From contig JAIORB010000095.1 in the NCBI GenBank assembly GCA_021108325.1, positions 1-48,370 on the forward strand: a stretch of DNA of 48,370 nucleotides, read 5' to 3'. Under the pieces are notes generated by a model that saw only the letters and a list, made by a program, of their open reading frames with translations, did no database searches and was not told the DNA's origin. Below are positions 33,829 through 43,300 of this stretch, one piece after another (the stretch's first letter is position 1; each line of letters starts with the position of its first letter). This DNA is from Bacteroidales bacterium. GTDB lineage: Bacteria > Bacteroidota > Bacteroidia > Bacteroidales > UBA12077. A program made the translations under genes and the position numbers.

Positions 33829-34877
33829 TACTTTTCTTCTTTAAAAAATACCTGGTAATATTGCATCCCTGTTTTTTCATCAAAACCTTTTACAATATAT
33901 TCGCGGTTACCATGCACATAAATATGAAAGTTTTTATCGAGCTTTATAACACTTTTCATTACACGCGATTGTTTTTTTACAGCACTAAGTGAGATATCAA
34001 ATTCGTTTGAAATTTGTATTTCATTTTCCGATTCGTAAACTTTTTTATAACTATTGAAACTGTCGATAAGATCTTTATCCTCAATAACCTTTTCGGCAAA
34101 ATCTTCTATTTCGAAGTTATCTGCTTCTTTAAAAAACTTTTTCGATTTATTAATCATATCAACCTGATCAGCTCTGGGAATATCGTATTCATCGGGTAAT
34201 TCCTTAACAACAAAATTCTTATACATTTTCATCACATTTTCGGTGTGATAATATTCATCTTCACGTTGTTTTATTTTCAGAAAATCATCTATCCAATACC
34301 TTGCGTCCTCTCCTTTACTCAATTTATCAACCGATGTAACAACAAAACCATTTTCTTTTTCAATATTCAGAATTAAACATCCTTTATCAAGTTTTTTAAT
34401 GTCGATTCCCTGTTCGCTTTCTATAGTATAATTATCATCTTTCGGATAAACTTTTAAAAATGTATCTCGTGTTTCTGATTTGAACAAACCAATAGCATCG
34501 ACAGGTTCGTTATTAAACTCAATATCCTGAAAATAAACTGTATAAAACTCTCCTCCATTAATATTTGGATGCGTCGAGTTCTCGTAAAGATGTTTAGCCA
34601 GGTTTACCGATTGATCATAAATTTTATCCGGATCATCAAATATTTGCGATGCATAATGATATACTTCATTCAAATTTAAATCTGACTCGTGATAAAAGTT
34701 AAAGTATTCATTTGATTTAAAAGGAGTAAGAAAATATTTGGCTAATAACTCCTTTATATTAGCATCAGTCTTTAAAATATCTTTCGAAAAACGAATATTT
34801 TCTTCCTTGTATTTACTTCCGACTTTATGAACAACAAGCTGGTCAATTATAGTTTCTGAGAATAATAACATAATCAT
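33828..34877 (-). CDS. 37-kDa nucleoid-associated protein family (NdpA/YejK-like)
   Basis: 349 residues. LLFSETIIDQLVVHKVGSKY at the start, LLAKYFLTPFKSNEYFNFYHES and SGEFYTVYF-like NGGEFYTVYFQDIEFNNEPVDAIGLFKSE fit the NdpA family (YejK in E. coli), and KNFVVKELPDEYDIPRADQVDMINKSKKFF is its C-terminal part. YejK is a nucleoid-associated protein and may interact with topoisomerases. The start could also be Met3. Cluster with ywbE downstream, in which the genes share the A of TAATG-type overlap at 33828. Confidence 0.88.
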   Translation of the reverse strand: MIMLLFSETIIDQLVVHKVGSKYKEENIRFSKDILKTDANIKELLAKYFLTPFKSNEYFNFYHESDLNLNEVYHYASQIFDDPDKIYDQSVNLAKHLYENSTHPNINGGEFYTVYFQDIEFNNEPVDAIGLFKSETRDTFLKVYPKDDNYTIESEQGIDIKKLDKGCLILNIEKENGFVVTSVDKLSKGEDARYWIDDFLKIKQREDEYYHTENVMKMYKNFVVKELPDEYDIPRADQVDMINKSKKFFKEADNFEIEDFAEKVIEDKDLIDSFNSYKKVYESENEIQISNEFDISLSAVKKQSRVMKSVIKLDKNFHIYVHGNREYIVKGFDEKTGMQYYQVFFKEEK

Positions 34878-35051
34878 TTATTTTAAGATTGCCTAAAGAT
34901 AAATCATAAAAAACAAATATCCCCAGGCAACCACACCCGAAGATATTCTAAATTAAATTTCGATAAATCGAAAAATAACCTGATGCAAAGATACTCAATA
35001 AATATAAATGCAGAAATGTAATATCTTTTTTATTTTAAGATAAAAATATAA

Positions 35052-35678
35052 TTATTTGATTAAAAAAAAACCGAAAAACTTAAATCCGTCTTTTATAAGA
35101 ATAACTGAAAATAAAAGAAGAATAAAACCAAGGATTTTAACAATAACAACATAAAATTTGCTCGATAAAATATTTTTTGATTTTTCGGAAAGAATAGCCA
35201 CAATAACCTTGGTTCCAATAATAAAAACATAAAATCCGACAATAAATAAACCTGCAGCAATATAGCTTTGGTTATAAGCTTTAATTGATATTGGAGCACC
35301 AACCAACATCCAAAATAAATAAGGATGCGGACTTAAAAAATTTGCAATTACTCCTTTTTTTATTGTTCTGGTTTTTTCATTATTCAAATTCACCTCAATT
35401 GATTTAACACGAATATTCTCCCAGGCCAAAAACAGCAAAAAGGCTGCTCCAAGAAATGAAATTATTCCTAAAAGTATGTCAGAATTAGATAATTTATATA
35501 CCACAAAAACCGAGAACAATACTATTGGCAAATCAGATATTAAAGGAACTAAGGCTATTTTTATTCCTTCTTTGCGATTGTGTTTTATGGTTTCGGTTAT
35601 TACCAAAATCAATAAAGGCCCTGGCGATATCCCGGCTATAAATCCTAAAGTTATTCCTGCTATTAAATAATCAAACAT
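35052..35678 (-). CDS. LysE/RhtB-family amino-acid exporter
   Basis: 208 residues with six hydrophobic helices. GITLGFIAGISPGPLLILVI at the N-terminus carries the LysE G-x-SPGP motif, and IKKGVIANFLSPHPYLFWMLVGAP is the matching second half motif. Family members export amino acids or their derivatives. The substrate cannot be predicted. Single gene; AT-rich flanks without recognised signals. Confidence 0.92.
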   Translation of the reverse strand: MFDYLIAGITLGFIAGISPGPLLILVITETIKHNRKEGIKIALVPLISDLPIVLFSVFVVYKLSNSDILLGIISFLGAAFLLFLAWENIRVKSIEVNLNNEKTRTIKKGVIANFLSPHPYLFWMLVGAPISIKAYNQSYIAAGLFIVGFYVFIIGTKVIVAILSEKSKNILSSKFYVVIVKILGFILLLFSVILIKDGFKFFGFFLIK

Positions 35679-35882
35679 TTATATTATGTTTTAACCTAAA
35701 AGTAAAGATAATCAAACTTTGTTCTAAATATATATTTAAGATCTCCTTAATTCCAGATTCTGTTTCTATTTTCTTGCCAGCACCATGTATAGTTTTCATA
35801 TTATAATTTTTAATCATCAACATATTTATAAATACTTTTTTTGTACCTTAGTTTTTTAATTATCAATTAAACCTAACATCTT

Positions 35883-36491
35883 ATGGAAACAACATTAATA
35901 ACATTTGCTACAATTATTCTAATTGTATTCCCAATTTGGGTGGCAACACATGGCTGGAGGAAAGATTTCAGAACTTTGTCAATTATACTGGGTGTTTCTT
36001 ATCTTATTCCTTTTGCTCCACAAATAATTGCAATTATTGCATTTTTTATTATTAAACCCTATAATCCAAATTGGAATTACATTCCTAATCCAAGTAATTT
36101 TGCCGGATGTGGTACAAAACTTTATTTTGCATCTAAAAAATTGGAAGATGGTTCATTTGTAACCACTCAATGGTTTATTATATTTTTCATTCCTATTTTT
36201 CCAATACAATCTTATAGGATCATTAAGGGAAGTGAGACAACACAATTTTCGGGAGTGTATATTTCATCATCAACCAATATTTATGTAATTGAAAATTTAA
36301 GAATTGAATGGGGTCACGTTTTAAAAGCCTATTTGTTTGTAATATCATTCGTTGTTATTTTGGTTGGCATGATAACAGGATTATCAAGTGTCGCAACAAC
36401 TGAAGAAATGGCTAATATGGCCTCATCATCAATTGTAGGCCTGTTAGCTGTTTATGCCATAGCAGGTTATTTCTTATTTAGGACAAAATAA
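35883..36491 (+). CDS. Membrane protein of unknown function with a GCGTKLYFASKK-type central segment
   Basis: 202 residues. Two N-terminal helices (about 4-22 and 33-57), a central soluble part FAGCGTKLYFASKKLEDGSF followed by VTTQWFIIFFIPIFPIQSYRI, and two C-terminal helices (about 147-167 and 181-199). The 'GcGTKLYf..k...DGSfvTTqWf..FFiPifPi.SYri' segment is one I have seen in many hypothetical proteins, including other proteins of Bacteroidota, so it is a conserved unknown family. The GTCATTGCGA repeat remnant begins about 90 nt downstream. Confidence 0.78.
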   Translation: METTLITFATIILIVFPIWVATHGWRKDFRTLSIILGVSYLIPFAPQIIAIIAFFIIKPYNPNWNYIPNPSNFAGCGTKLYFASKKLEDGSFVTTQWFIIFFIPIFPIQSYRIIKGSETTQFSGVYISSSTNIYVIENLRIEWGHVLKAYLFVISFVVILVGMITGLSSVATTEEMANMASSSIVGLLAVYAIAGYFLFRTK

Positions 36492-36583
36492 TACATAAGC
36501 TGAGAAAATACTACGCCTGTTGAAAATAAGATACTTCCAATAATATGGCGTATTTACAAACTATACCGATATTGCAAACAAAA

Positions 36584-36657
36584 AGTGAAGCAATCATTAA
36601 ATTATTGAAACAGATTACCTGCCTGCTGCAGGCAGGCTTCGCTTCGCTCGTAATGAC
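36584..36657. repeat. GTCATTGCGA-family element R4, interrupted by a CCTGCCTGC palindrome
   Basis: GTGAAGCAATCATTAAATTATT begins the remnant in the same orientation as the R2 arm. The other arm, AGATT then GCTTCGCTTCGCTCGTAATGAC, is split by cctgcctgctgcaggcagg (36618-36636), a perfect 9-bp palindrome with a one-base centre. The outer GTCATTGCGA part of the left arm is missing. Confidence 0.7.
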
Positions 36658-36667
36658 TCCTATTAAA

Positions 36668-37501
36668 TTAAAGTAATGTGAAAGCTTCTTTTAACCTTAC
36701 ACCTTTTTCCATTTTATGTACAGTAGCACATTCATTGTATAAATCGTGCTGAAAAAACAAGATGTAATTATTTTCTGCTGCTTCGTTTAAAAAATCTTCC
36801 TTTTCCTGTAACATATCCATTGGGCGAATATCGTAAGCCATATTCCAGACTAAAGGAATATGCGCAGTTGAAGGAATAAGATCGGCCATAAATACATATG
36901 TTTTTTCGCCTGTGTTTATAAACGGGATTATTTGCCCGACAGTGTGTCCATTGAATAATCGGAGCTTAATTCCCGGATATAATTCAGTATCTTTTTCAAT
37001 AAATTTAAGCTGCCCGCTTTCTAACATCGGCATTAGGTTTTCTTCCAAAAATGCTGCACCCTCCTGTTTATTTGGGTTCATTGCCCACTCCCAGTGTGGT
37101 TTACTTACCCAATAAGTTGCATTTTTAAATACCATTTCGAATCCCGTTTTATCAGCATTATATTTTACTCCACCACCACAGTGATCTGCATGTAAATGTG
37201 TTAAAATCATATCGGTAACATCATTGAGAGAATAACCGTGCTTTTTCAAAGCTCCTTCAAGTCCATCACCACCATTTAAATATACATGACTGAAAAATTT
37301 CTTACTTTGCTTATCGCCATAGCCATTATCGATTAAAATTACGCGATCACCAGTATCAATTAACAAAGACCTTAATGCCCAGTTACACAAATTATTTTCA
37401 TCGGCTGGATACTTGCTTTGCCATAATACCTTTGGTACTACACCAAACATTGCGCCTCCATCAAGTTTAAAATTACTGATATGTATTGGAAATAGTTTCA
37501 T
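36668..37501 (-). CDS. Metallo-beta-lactamase-fold hydrolase
   Basis: 277 residues. THLHADHCGG gives the zinc motif His102-x-His104-x-Asp106-His107; further ligand His around GHTVGQIIP and Asp in FMADLIPSTAH; final His in FFQHDLYNE. The form with LRSLLIDTGDRVILIDNGYGDK at the start resembles the AHL-lactonase / MBL 'YycJ-like' soluble hydrolases. Substrate unknown. It is divergent from mpl, 85 nt apart. Confidence 0.92.
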   Translation of the reverse strand: MKLFPIHISNFKLDGGAMFGVVPKVLWQSKYPADENNLCNWALRSLLIDTGDRVILIDNGYGDKQSKKFFSHVYLNGGDGLEGALKKHGYSLNDVTDMILTHLHADHCGGGVKYNADKTGFEMVFKNATYWVSKPHWEWAMNPNKQEGAAFLEENLMPMLESGQLKFIEKDTELYPGIKLRLFNGHTVGQIIPFINTGEKTYVFMADLIPSTAHIPLVWNMAYDIRPMDMLQEKEDFLNEAAENNYILFFQHDLYNECATVHKMEKGVRLKEAFTLL

Positions 37502-37586
37502 TTTTTTGTAATGTTGATTAGTGAATAGTATTATTTCTAAATTCTGTTTATTTTCACATCATAAATATATAGTACAAATATAGGAA

Positions 37587-38948
37587 ATGAAAGTTCATTT
37601 TATTGCCATTGGTGGAAGTGCAATGCACAATTTAGCCATAAGTCTATGTAAAAAAGGATATCAGGTTACCGGATCTGACGATGAAATTTTTGAGCCCTCA
37701 AAAACCCGATTAGAAAATTACGGCATATTACCTGAAAATATAGGTTGGAATCCCGATAGGATTACTCCTGATATAGATACTATTATATTAGGGATGCATG
37801 CAAGAAATGATAATCCTGAATTAATAAAAGCCCGTGAACTAAACCTGAAAATATATTCTTATCCTGAATATCTTTACGAACAATCAAAAAATAAAACACG
37901 GGTAGTAATTGGAGGGAGTCATGGTAAAACAACCATAACATCAATGATAATGCATGTTCTGAAATTTCATGATATGCAGTTTGATTATATGGTTGGTGCT
38001 CAAATTGATGGTTTTGAAACAATGGTTAGCTTATCTGAAGATGCACCCATTGCAGTTTTTGAAGGAGATGAATATCTTTCTTCCACACTCGATCCTCGTC
38101 CGAAGTTCCATTTGTACCGGCCACATATTGCATTGATAAGCGGAATAGCCTGGGATCATATCAATGTTTTTCCCACATTCGAAAATTATAAAGAACAATT
38201 CAGCATTTTTATCGATAAAATTGAAAAAGAAGGATGCTTGTTTTATTATAAAAATGATAATATCTTAAAGGATGTGGTAAAACAATCACATAATTTAATT
38301 GAAAAAACAGGGTATTGTGCACATTCATATACCAGAAGAAATAACAAAACTTTTTTAATTGATATTGATAAAGAAATTCCTTTACAAATTTTTGGCGAAC
38401 ATAATCTGCAAAATATTAGTGGTGCTAAACTAGTTTGTAATCAATTAGGGTTAAGTGATGATAATTTCTATCAAGCTATATCGGAATTCAAGGGAGCAGC
38501 CAAACGCCTCGAACTATTAGCTGAAAATGACACCACAAAAATCTTCCTGGATTTTGCCCACTCTCCCTCTAAATTAAACGCTACCGTTAATGCCGTAAAA
38601 GAGCAGTTTCCTGAAAGGGAGCTATTAGCAGTAATGGAACTTCACACATTCAGTAGCCTGAATGCAGATTTTTTAACCGAATATGCCGGATCGTTGGATA
38701 AAGCTGATGTTGGAATTGTATATTTTAACCCTGAAGTTATAAAACATAAAAAACTAAAACCAATAACAACAGAGCAGGTAAAAAAATCATTCCAAAACGA
38801 AAATTTAATTGTTTTTACAAGCCAAAAAGATTTTGCTAACTATATAATGAGTTCTGATTTAATAAACAAAAATCTTTTACTTATGAGTAGCGGGAACTTT
38901 TCAGGCATTAATTTAAAAGATTTTGCAAACAAATTAGTCAAAATTTAA
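37587..38948 (+). CDS. mpl: UDP-N-acetylmuramate:L-Ala-gamma-D-Glu-meso-DAP ligase (murein peptide ligase)
   Basis: 453 residues, Mur ligase family. The N-terminal segment MKVHFIAIGGSAMHNLAISL matches MurC/Mpl. ATP site GGSHGKTT at 109-116, the Mpl-type EGDEYLSSTLDPRPKF, then SGIAWDHINVFPTFENY and the C-terminal FLDFAHSPSKLNATV. Mpl rejoins recovered tripeptide to UDP-MurNAc in peptidoglycan recycling. The alternative MurC is less likely because of the EGDEY...DPRPKF segment. Length is normal for Mpl. Confidence 0.9.
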   Translation: MKVHFIAIGGSAMHNLAISLCKKGYQVTGSDDEIFEPSKTRLENYGILPENIGWNPDRITPDIDTIILGMHARNDNPELIKARELNLKIYSYPEYLYEQSKNKTRVVIGGSHGKTTITSMIMHVLKFHDMQFDYMVGAQIDGFETMVSLSEDAPIAVFEGDEYLSSTLDPRPKFHLYRPHIALISGIAWDHINVFPTFENYKEQFSIFIDKIEKEGCLFYYKNDNILKDVVKQSHNLIEKTGYCAHSYTRRNNKTFLIDIDKEIPLQIFGEHNLQNISGAKLVCNQLGLSDDNFYQAISEFKGAAKRLELLAENDTTKIFLDFAHSPSKLNATVNAVKEQFPERELLAVMELHTFSSLNADFLTEYAGSLDKADVGIVYFNPEVIKHKKLKPITTEQVKKSFQNENLIVFTSQKDFANYIMSSDLINKNLLLMSSGNFSGINLKDFANKLVKI

Positions 38949-39038
38949 CCTTTCTTTATTGATATTTCCTCTGAACAAGTAATATTTGTGCTAATTCCGT
39001 TGATTTCTTGAAAAAGATGAAAAATATTAAAAAAAATA

Positions 39039-39069
39039 TTTGCAGGAATAAAAAAATCATTTACTTTTG
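39039..39069 (+). promoter_or_regulatory. Strong Bacteroidota promoter for tRNA-Glu and rpsT
   Basis: TTTG at 39039-39042, 19-nt spacer, TACTTTTG at 39062-39069. Both boxes match the consensus exactly. The tRNA begins 27 nt after the -7 box. Confidence 0.88.
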
Positions 39070-39096
39070 CACCACCAAGTTTCAGACTTGATTCAT

Positions 39097-39168
39097 GGTC
39101 CGTTCGTCTAGGGGTTAGGACGCCAGGTTTTCATCCTGGTAACAGGGGTTCGATTCCCCTACGGACTA
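39097..39168 (+). tRNA. tRNA-Glu (anticodon TTC)
   Basis: Cloverleaf with acceptor GGTCCGT/ACGGACT (first pair a G-T wobble), D-arm GTCTAGGGGTTAGGAC, anticodon loop TTTTCAT in a GCCAGG...CCTGG stem, and T-arm AGGGGTTCGATTCCCCT. No 3' CCA is encoded. The rpsT gene follows 33 nt later and probably shares the transcript. Confidence 0.97.
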
Positions 39169-39201
39169 CTAAAATATTTATACTAAGTTAACAGAGAAAT
39201 T

Positions 39202-39453
39202 ATGGCAAACCATCAGTCAGCAGAGAAAAGAGCAAGACAAAGTGAAAAATTAAAACTTCACAATAAGTATTTTGCAAGAACAACACGTAATATGATTAAT
39301 ACATTGCGAAATGCCAGTGATAAAAATGAAGCTACAGAAATGTTGCCAAAAGTTACTGCTATGTTAGATAAATTAGCAAAGAAGAATATAATTCATAAGA
39401 ATAAAGCTGCTAATCTAAAATCAAGCTTAACTTTATACGTGAACAACTTATAA
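39202..39453 (+). CDS. rpsT: 30S ribosomal protein bS20
   Basis: 83 residues, MANHQSAEKRARQSEKLKLH at the start and KNIIHKNKAANLKSSLTLYV at the end, the full bS20 pattern. It binds 16S rRNA in the small subunit. It follows tRNA-Glu, and a terminator lies 17 nt after its stop. Confidence 0.98.
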   Translation: MANHQSAEKRARQSEKLKLHNKYFARTTRNMINTLRNASDKNEATEMLPKVTAMLDKLAKKNIIHKNKAANLKSSLTLYVNNL

Positions 39454-39470
39454 TAAAACTCATATACAAT

Positions 39471-39504
39471 AAAAGCCTTTCTTCATCTGGAGAAAGGCTT
39501 TTTT
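39471..39504 (+). terminator. Rho-independent terminator of rpsT
   Basis: aaaagcctttct ... agaaaggctttt hairpin, 12-bp stem with a short loop, followed by TTTTGTT. Confidence 0.9.
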
Positions 39505-39510
39505 GTTATT

Positions 39511-39664
39511 AAGGCAACCTCTAACAATTCGTTCGCATCAAAATTTCCATAGCTTTTCAAAGGCAAGGAAAGCTTTGAAGGACTATCGGGATAATGCGAA
39601 AAGTTTTGACGAAGAATTCGGAAACCCTGTGGGAATAAAGAAATGAATTATTAGAGATTGCCTT
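39511..39664. repeat. MITE-like element of 154 bp with 24-bp imperfect terminal inverted repeats
   Basis: The left end aaggcaacctctaacaattc pairs with the right end (its complement reads aaggcaatctctaataattc). Internal sequence is non-coding, with a small gataatgcg-type piece and an inner aaagctttgaag tract. The element begins 7 nt after the rpsT terminator and ends 38 nt before the LOG gene. It shares attattagagattgc with the GTCATTGCGA element at 25316-25391. Confidence 0.68.
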
Positions 39665-39702
39665 ATCATTTTTATACCTTTATCCTCTTAATTAATCAGC
39701 TT

Positions 39703-40284
39703 ATGATTTCAAAAGTTAGTGTTTTCTGTGCTTCGAGCCATAAAGTAGATCAAAAATATTTCGATGTAACTGAACGATTAGCAAAAGTTCTTGTTGAAAA
39801 TAATATTACTACAGTTTACGGAGGCGGTGCTATTGGTTTAATGGGACAGTTGGCCGATACAGTTATGGACAATAAAGGTAAGGCTATTGGAATAATTCCG
39901 CGGTTTATGATGGATGTTGAATGGGGACATAAAAATATTACTGAGCTTATTGAAGTAAAAGATATGCATGAGCGCAAGAAAAAACTTGTTGAAGATATTG
40001 ATGCAATAATAGTATTGCCAGGTGGTTCAGGAACACTTGAAGAAACCATGGAAGTCATTACCTTAAAACGTCTTGGTAAATTTACCAAACCCATTATTTT
40101 TATAAATACAGATGGCTTTTACGATAGTTTGTTCCAACTATTCGACAAGATGATTGAAGAACGATTTATGCGTGAAGAACACCGAGATATGTGGACATCT
40201 ATCAGCAAACCTGAAAAAATAATTTCTGCAATAAAAGAATCTCCTGTTTGGGATGAATCTGCAATAAAAATTGCTGCGGTATAA
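39703..40284 (+). CDS. LOG family protein (lysine-decarboxylase-like, cytokinin-riboside phosphoribohydrolase type)
   Basis: 193 residues from ATG 39703; the upstream TTG at 39658 lies in the repeat and is rejected. VYGGGAIGLMG (38-48) and the PGGSGTLEE motif at 106-114, with Arg91 just before it in MHERKKKL, are the family signature. LOG enzymes cleave nucleotide monophosphates at the base; physiological substrate in bacteria is unclear. Its promoter region is partly the MITE-like repeat. Confidence 0.93.
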   Translation: MISKVSVFCASSHKVDQKYFDVTERLAKVLVENNITTVYGGGAIGLMGQLADTVMDNKGKAIGIIPRFMMDVEWGHKNITELIEVKDMHERKKKLVEDIDAIIVLPGGSGTLEETMEVITLKRLGKFTKPIIFINTDGFYDSLFQLFDKMIEERFMREEHRDMWTSISKPEKIISAIKESPVWDESAIKIAAV

Positions 40285-40290
40285 AATGTT

Positions 40291-40326
40291 AAAACCTCGT
40301 CAGGATTTAAAACCCTGACAGATTTT
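40291..40326. terminator. Bidirectional terminator hairpin of the CCTGTCAGG type
   Basis: aaaacctcgtcagg ... ccctgacagatttt pairs with one mismatch in the outer part and a short loop of TTTAAAA-like bases. It separates the LOG gene and the leftward phosphatase gene. It looks like a repeat-type terminator found in related genomes. Confidence 0.72.
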
Positions 40327-40338
40327 AGTTAAATACAA

Positions 40339-43300
40339 TTAAAATCGCCTTCCGACAAAAACTATATCATCAATCTGATCATGATTTTTCATCCAGTCTA
40401 AAATAAATCTTTCCAATTCTTCACCCTGTTCTTCCATCGACATTTTTTGAATTGATATTAAAAGATCTTTCATATTCTTCTTTCGGAATTTTCGTCCATC
40501 TTCACCACCAAACTGATCGGCATAACCATCAGAAAAGATATAGAATGTATCTCCTTTTTTCACCTTAATTTCATGATTTGTAAATTTTTTATTATCATGA
40601 ACCGTTGTCATTCCAATAGGGAAACGATCTGCCTTTATTTCTTCCAGTTCTCCATTTCTAATTCTTATTAAAGGATTATAACCTCCGGCGTACTCTAGTA
40701 TCTGTGTATCCTTATTATAGCACATTAGAGCCAAATCCATCCCGTCATTTACAACTCTTTCTCCTTTTACATTCTTCTGATGTAAGGCATTAATGATTTC
40801 TAAATCTAACTGATCAAGAATTTTTGCCGGTTCAAGAATTCCATATTCTCTAACAATTTTTGTAAGCATACCATGTCCTAAAAGTGACAAAAACGCTCCA
40901 GGCACACCATGTCCCGTACAATCTACAGCAGCAATCATTTCTTTATCTTTGATTGTTTCCAGCCAGTAAAAATCGCCACTTACAATATCCTTAGGCCTAA
41001 AGAAAATAAATGTATCGTCAAAAGGTATTTCTGGTGGTAAAACTGCTGTTTGTATACGTTTTGCATATCGGATACTATCAGTAATATCCTTGTTTTTCTT
41101 CTCAAGTTCAATACTCTTCTGCACTACCTCGGCCGTTCTTTCCTCAACCTTTTCTTCAAGAATTTTCTTTTCTATTATTAAGTTTCTTTCACGAACCTTT
41201 ATATAAGATATTATAGCTAAAATACCGACAGCAATTGCTGATAAAATAAACCACCATGTTTTGTAAAACGGAGGTCTTATAGTAAAGGTATAAGTAACAG
41301 GTTCTGAGTTCCAAACACCTGCACTGTTTTTTGCTTTTACTTTAAAAGTGTATTTCCCCGGAGCTAATGATGAGTATGTTTCAACAGTACGTTCAGTTAC
41401 AGGGCGCCAGTCTTTATCTGCCGGCTCAAGCATAATTTGATATTTAACTGCATCAGGATTATTTAAACAAATACTATTATAATCAAATGTAAAATCGTTT
41501 TCTAAATAACTAAATATCTGGTCCGGAATCATTTCCCTGTCTTCACGATTTACTTGCAAACGTGCCACATGTGTTAATGGTTCCGGCTGAAAACAAATAT
41601 CCAGTGACGGTTGATATTTAGTTACCCCCTTTACAGTTCCAAACCAAAGATTTCCTTCATTGTCTTTATAAGTTGCATTTTCCTTTGCTTCGATACCCGT
41701 AAAACCACTTTTTTCGGTATAAGTCCGGATATTCCCCTTTGTATCAATCTTATTAAGGCCCCTGCTTGTTCCAATATATATATTATTGTTATCATCAACA
41801 TTAAGTTGATTAATTAAATTTGAAAGCAAACCATCATTTTCCGTAATTGTTTTAATAACTTTATCACCATCATAAACTAAAACACCTTTAGTTTGTGTTC
41901 CAATCCATATATTACCTTCTTTGTCTTCGACCATACATTTTGGCGTAACCAATCCCTCAAATTCAATTTTTCCAATACTATCACCAAGTATAAGATTTAA
42001 TCCTTTTCCATTATTAATTCCAACCCAAATACGATTTTTTGAATCGGCATAAATGGCAGAAATATCAGACCCGTTTAAACCATGAATTTGTGATAAAAAC
42101 TGACTTTTTTCATTATCAATATCATAATAGATTAACCCGGACAACGTACCCACCAAAAGTCGATTTTGCTTGTCAACTTCCATAGCAGTAACCAAGTTGC
42201 TAGTACTAAAATACCTGTTAATTATAGGATTATATTCGAAACGCCCTGTTTTATAATTATACATACTAACACCATTATCATCTGTCCCAATCCAAACGTT
42301 GCCATTATTATCATTTTTTAAATATCTTATTTGGTCACCTATAGCATTGGACTCCATGTTATAATGAGCAAACTTAATTCCTTTATCTCCGGCATTTGGA
42401 TTATACACCGAAATTCCTTTATTAGTACCAACCCAATACTTTTCTCCTTTATCCTGCACAATAGCCCAAACGTTTTGGTCAATTAACCCATCATCAGTAC
42501 TATAAGAAATAAATTTCTCTCCTTTAAATATAGCCAAACCATGCTCATGTGTTCCTATTAAAATATTCCCTTCAATATCTTCAAGAATACATCTTATTTT
42601 TAAATCAGAGAGTCCATTTAAGTTATTAAAGGTTTTATATGTTTCGCCTGTAAACTTTGTAATACCTCCTCCCCAAGTTCCTACCCAAATATTTTCTTGG
42701 GAATCTTCAGAAATGGTACTTATAAAGTTACTAGCCAAACCATCACGGGCATCGTAAATTTTAAACTCATTTTTCGATTTAATATATCGATATAATCCTC
42801 CATTATGTGTTCCAAACCAAATATCTCCATTTCGACCTTCAAACATTGCAGAAATTTGAAAATATCGCGATAATCCTTTAGGAGTATACTTTTCAAATGA
42901 ATTTTCTGATTTATTATATTTTTTTAACCCAATATCAGTAATAAAAAAAAGTGTGTCACCTTTAGCCATTGTTCCGGAAAATACCAAATCACTTATTTGT
43001 CGTCCTTTATATTGTTCGTATCTGATTTTTTCAGGATCAAACTCATAAGGATTGTCTAATCTAATTAAACCATCACCATGTGTAGTAATCCATAAAATAT
43101 TATCATTATCCATTAAAATTGAAGAAATTTCTGCATTCAGAGAATCGCTAATAGGGTGTATTTTAAATTCTTTACCATCAAAAAAGGAAATACCTCCAGA
43201 TTTATGTCCCATCCAAATGTTGCCATCATTATCTTTTAATAAAGCCTTTATTCCTCCTTCAGCTAATCCATTCTCAGCTGTATAATTTGTAAAATTTACT

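Noticed and set aside
39658..39702. TTG start for the LOG protein
   Set aside because: The extension is inside the MITE-like repeat and is hydrophobic junk; ATG 39703 fits the family.
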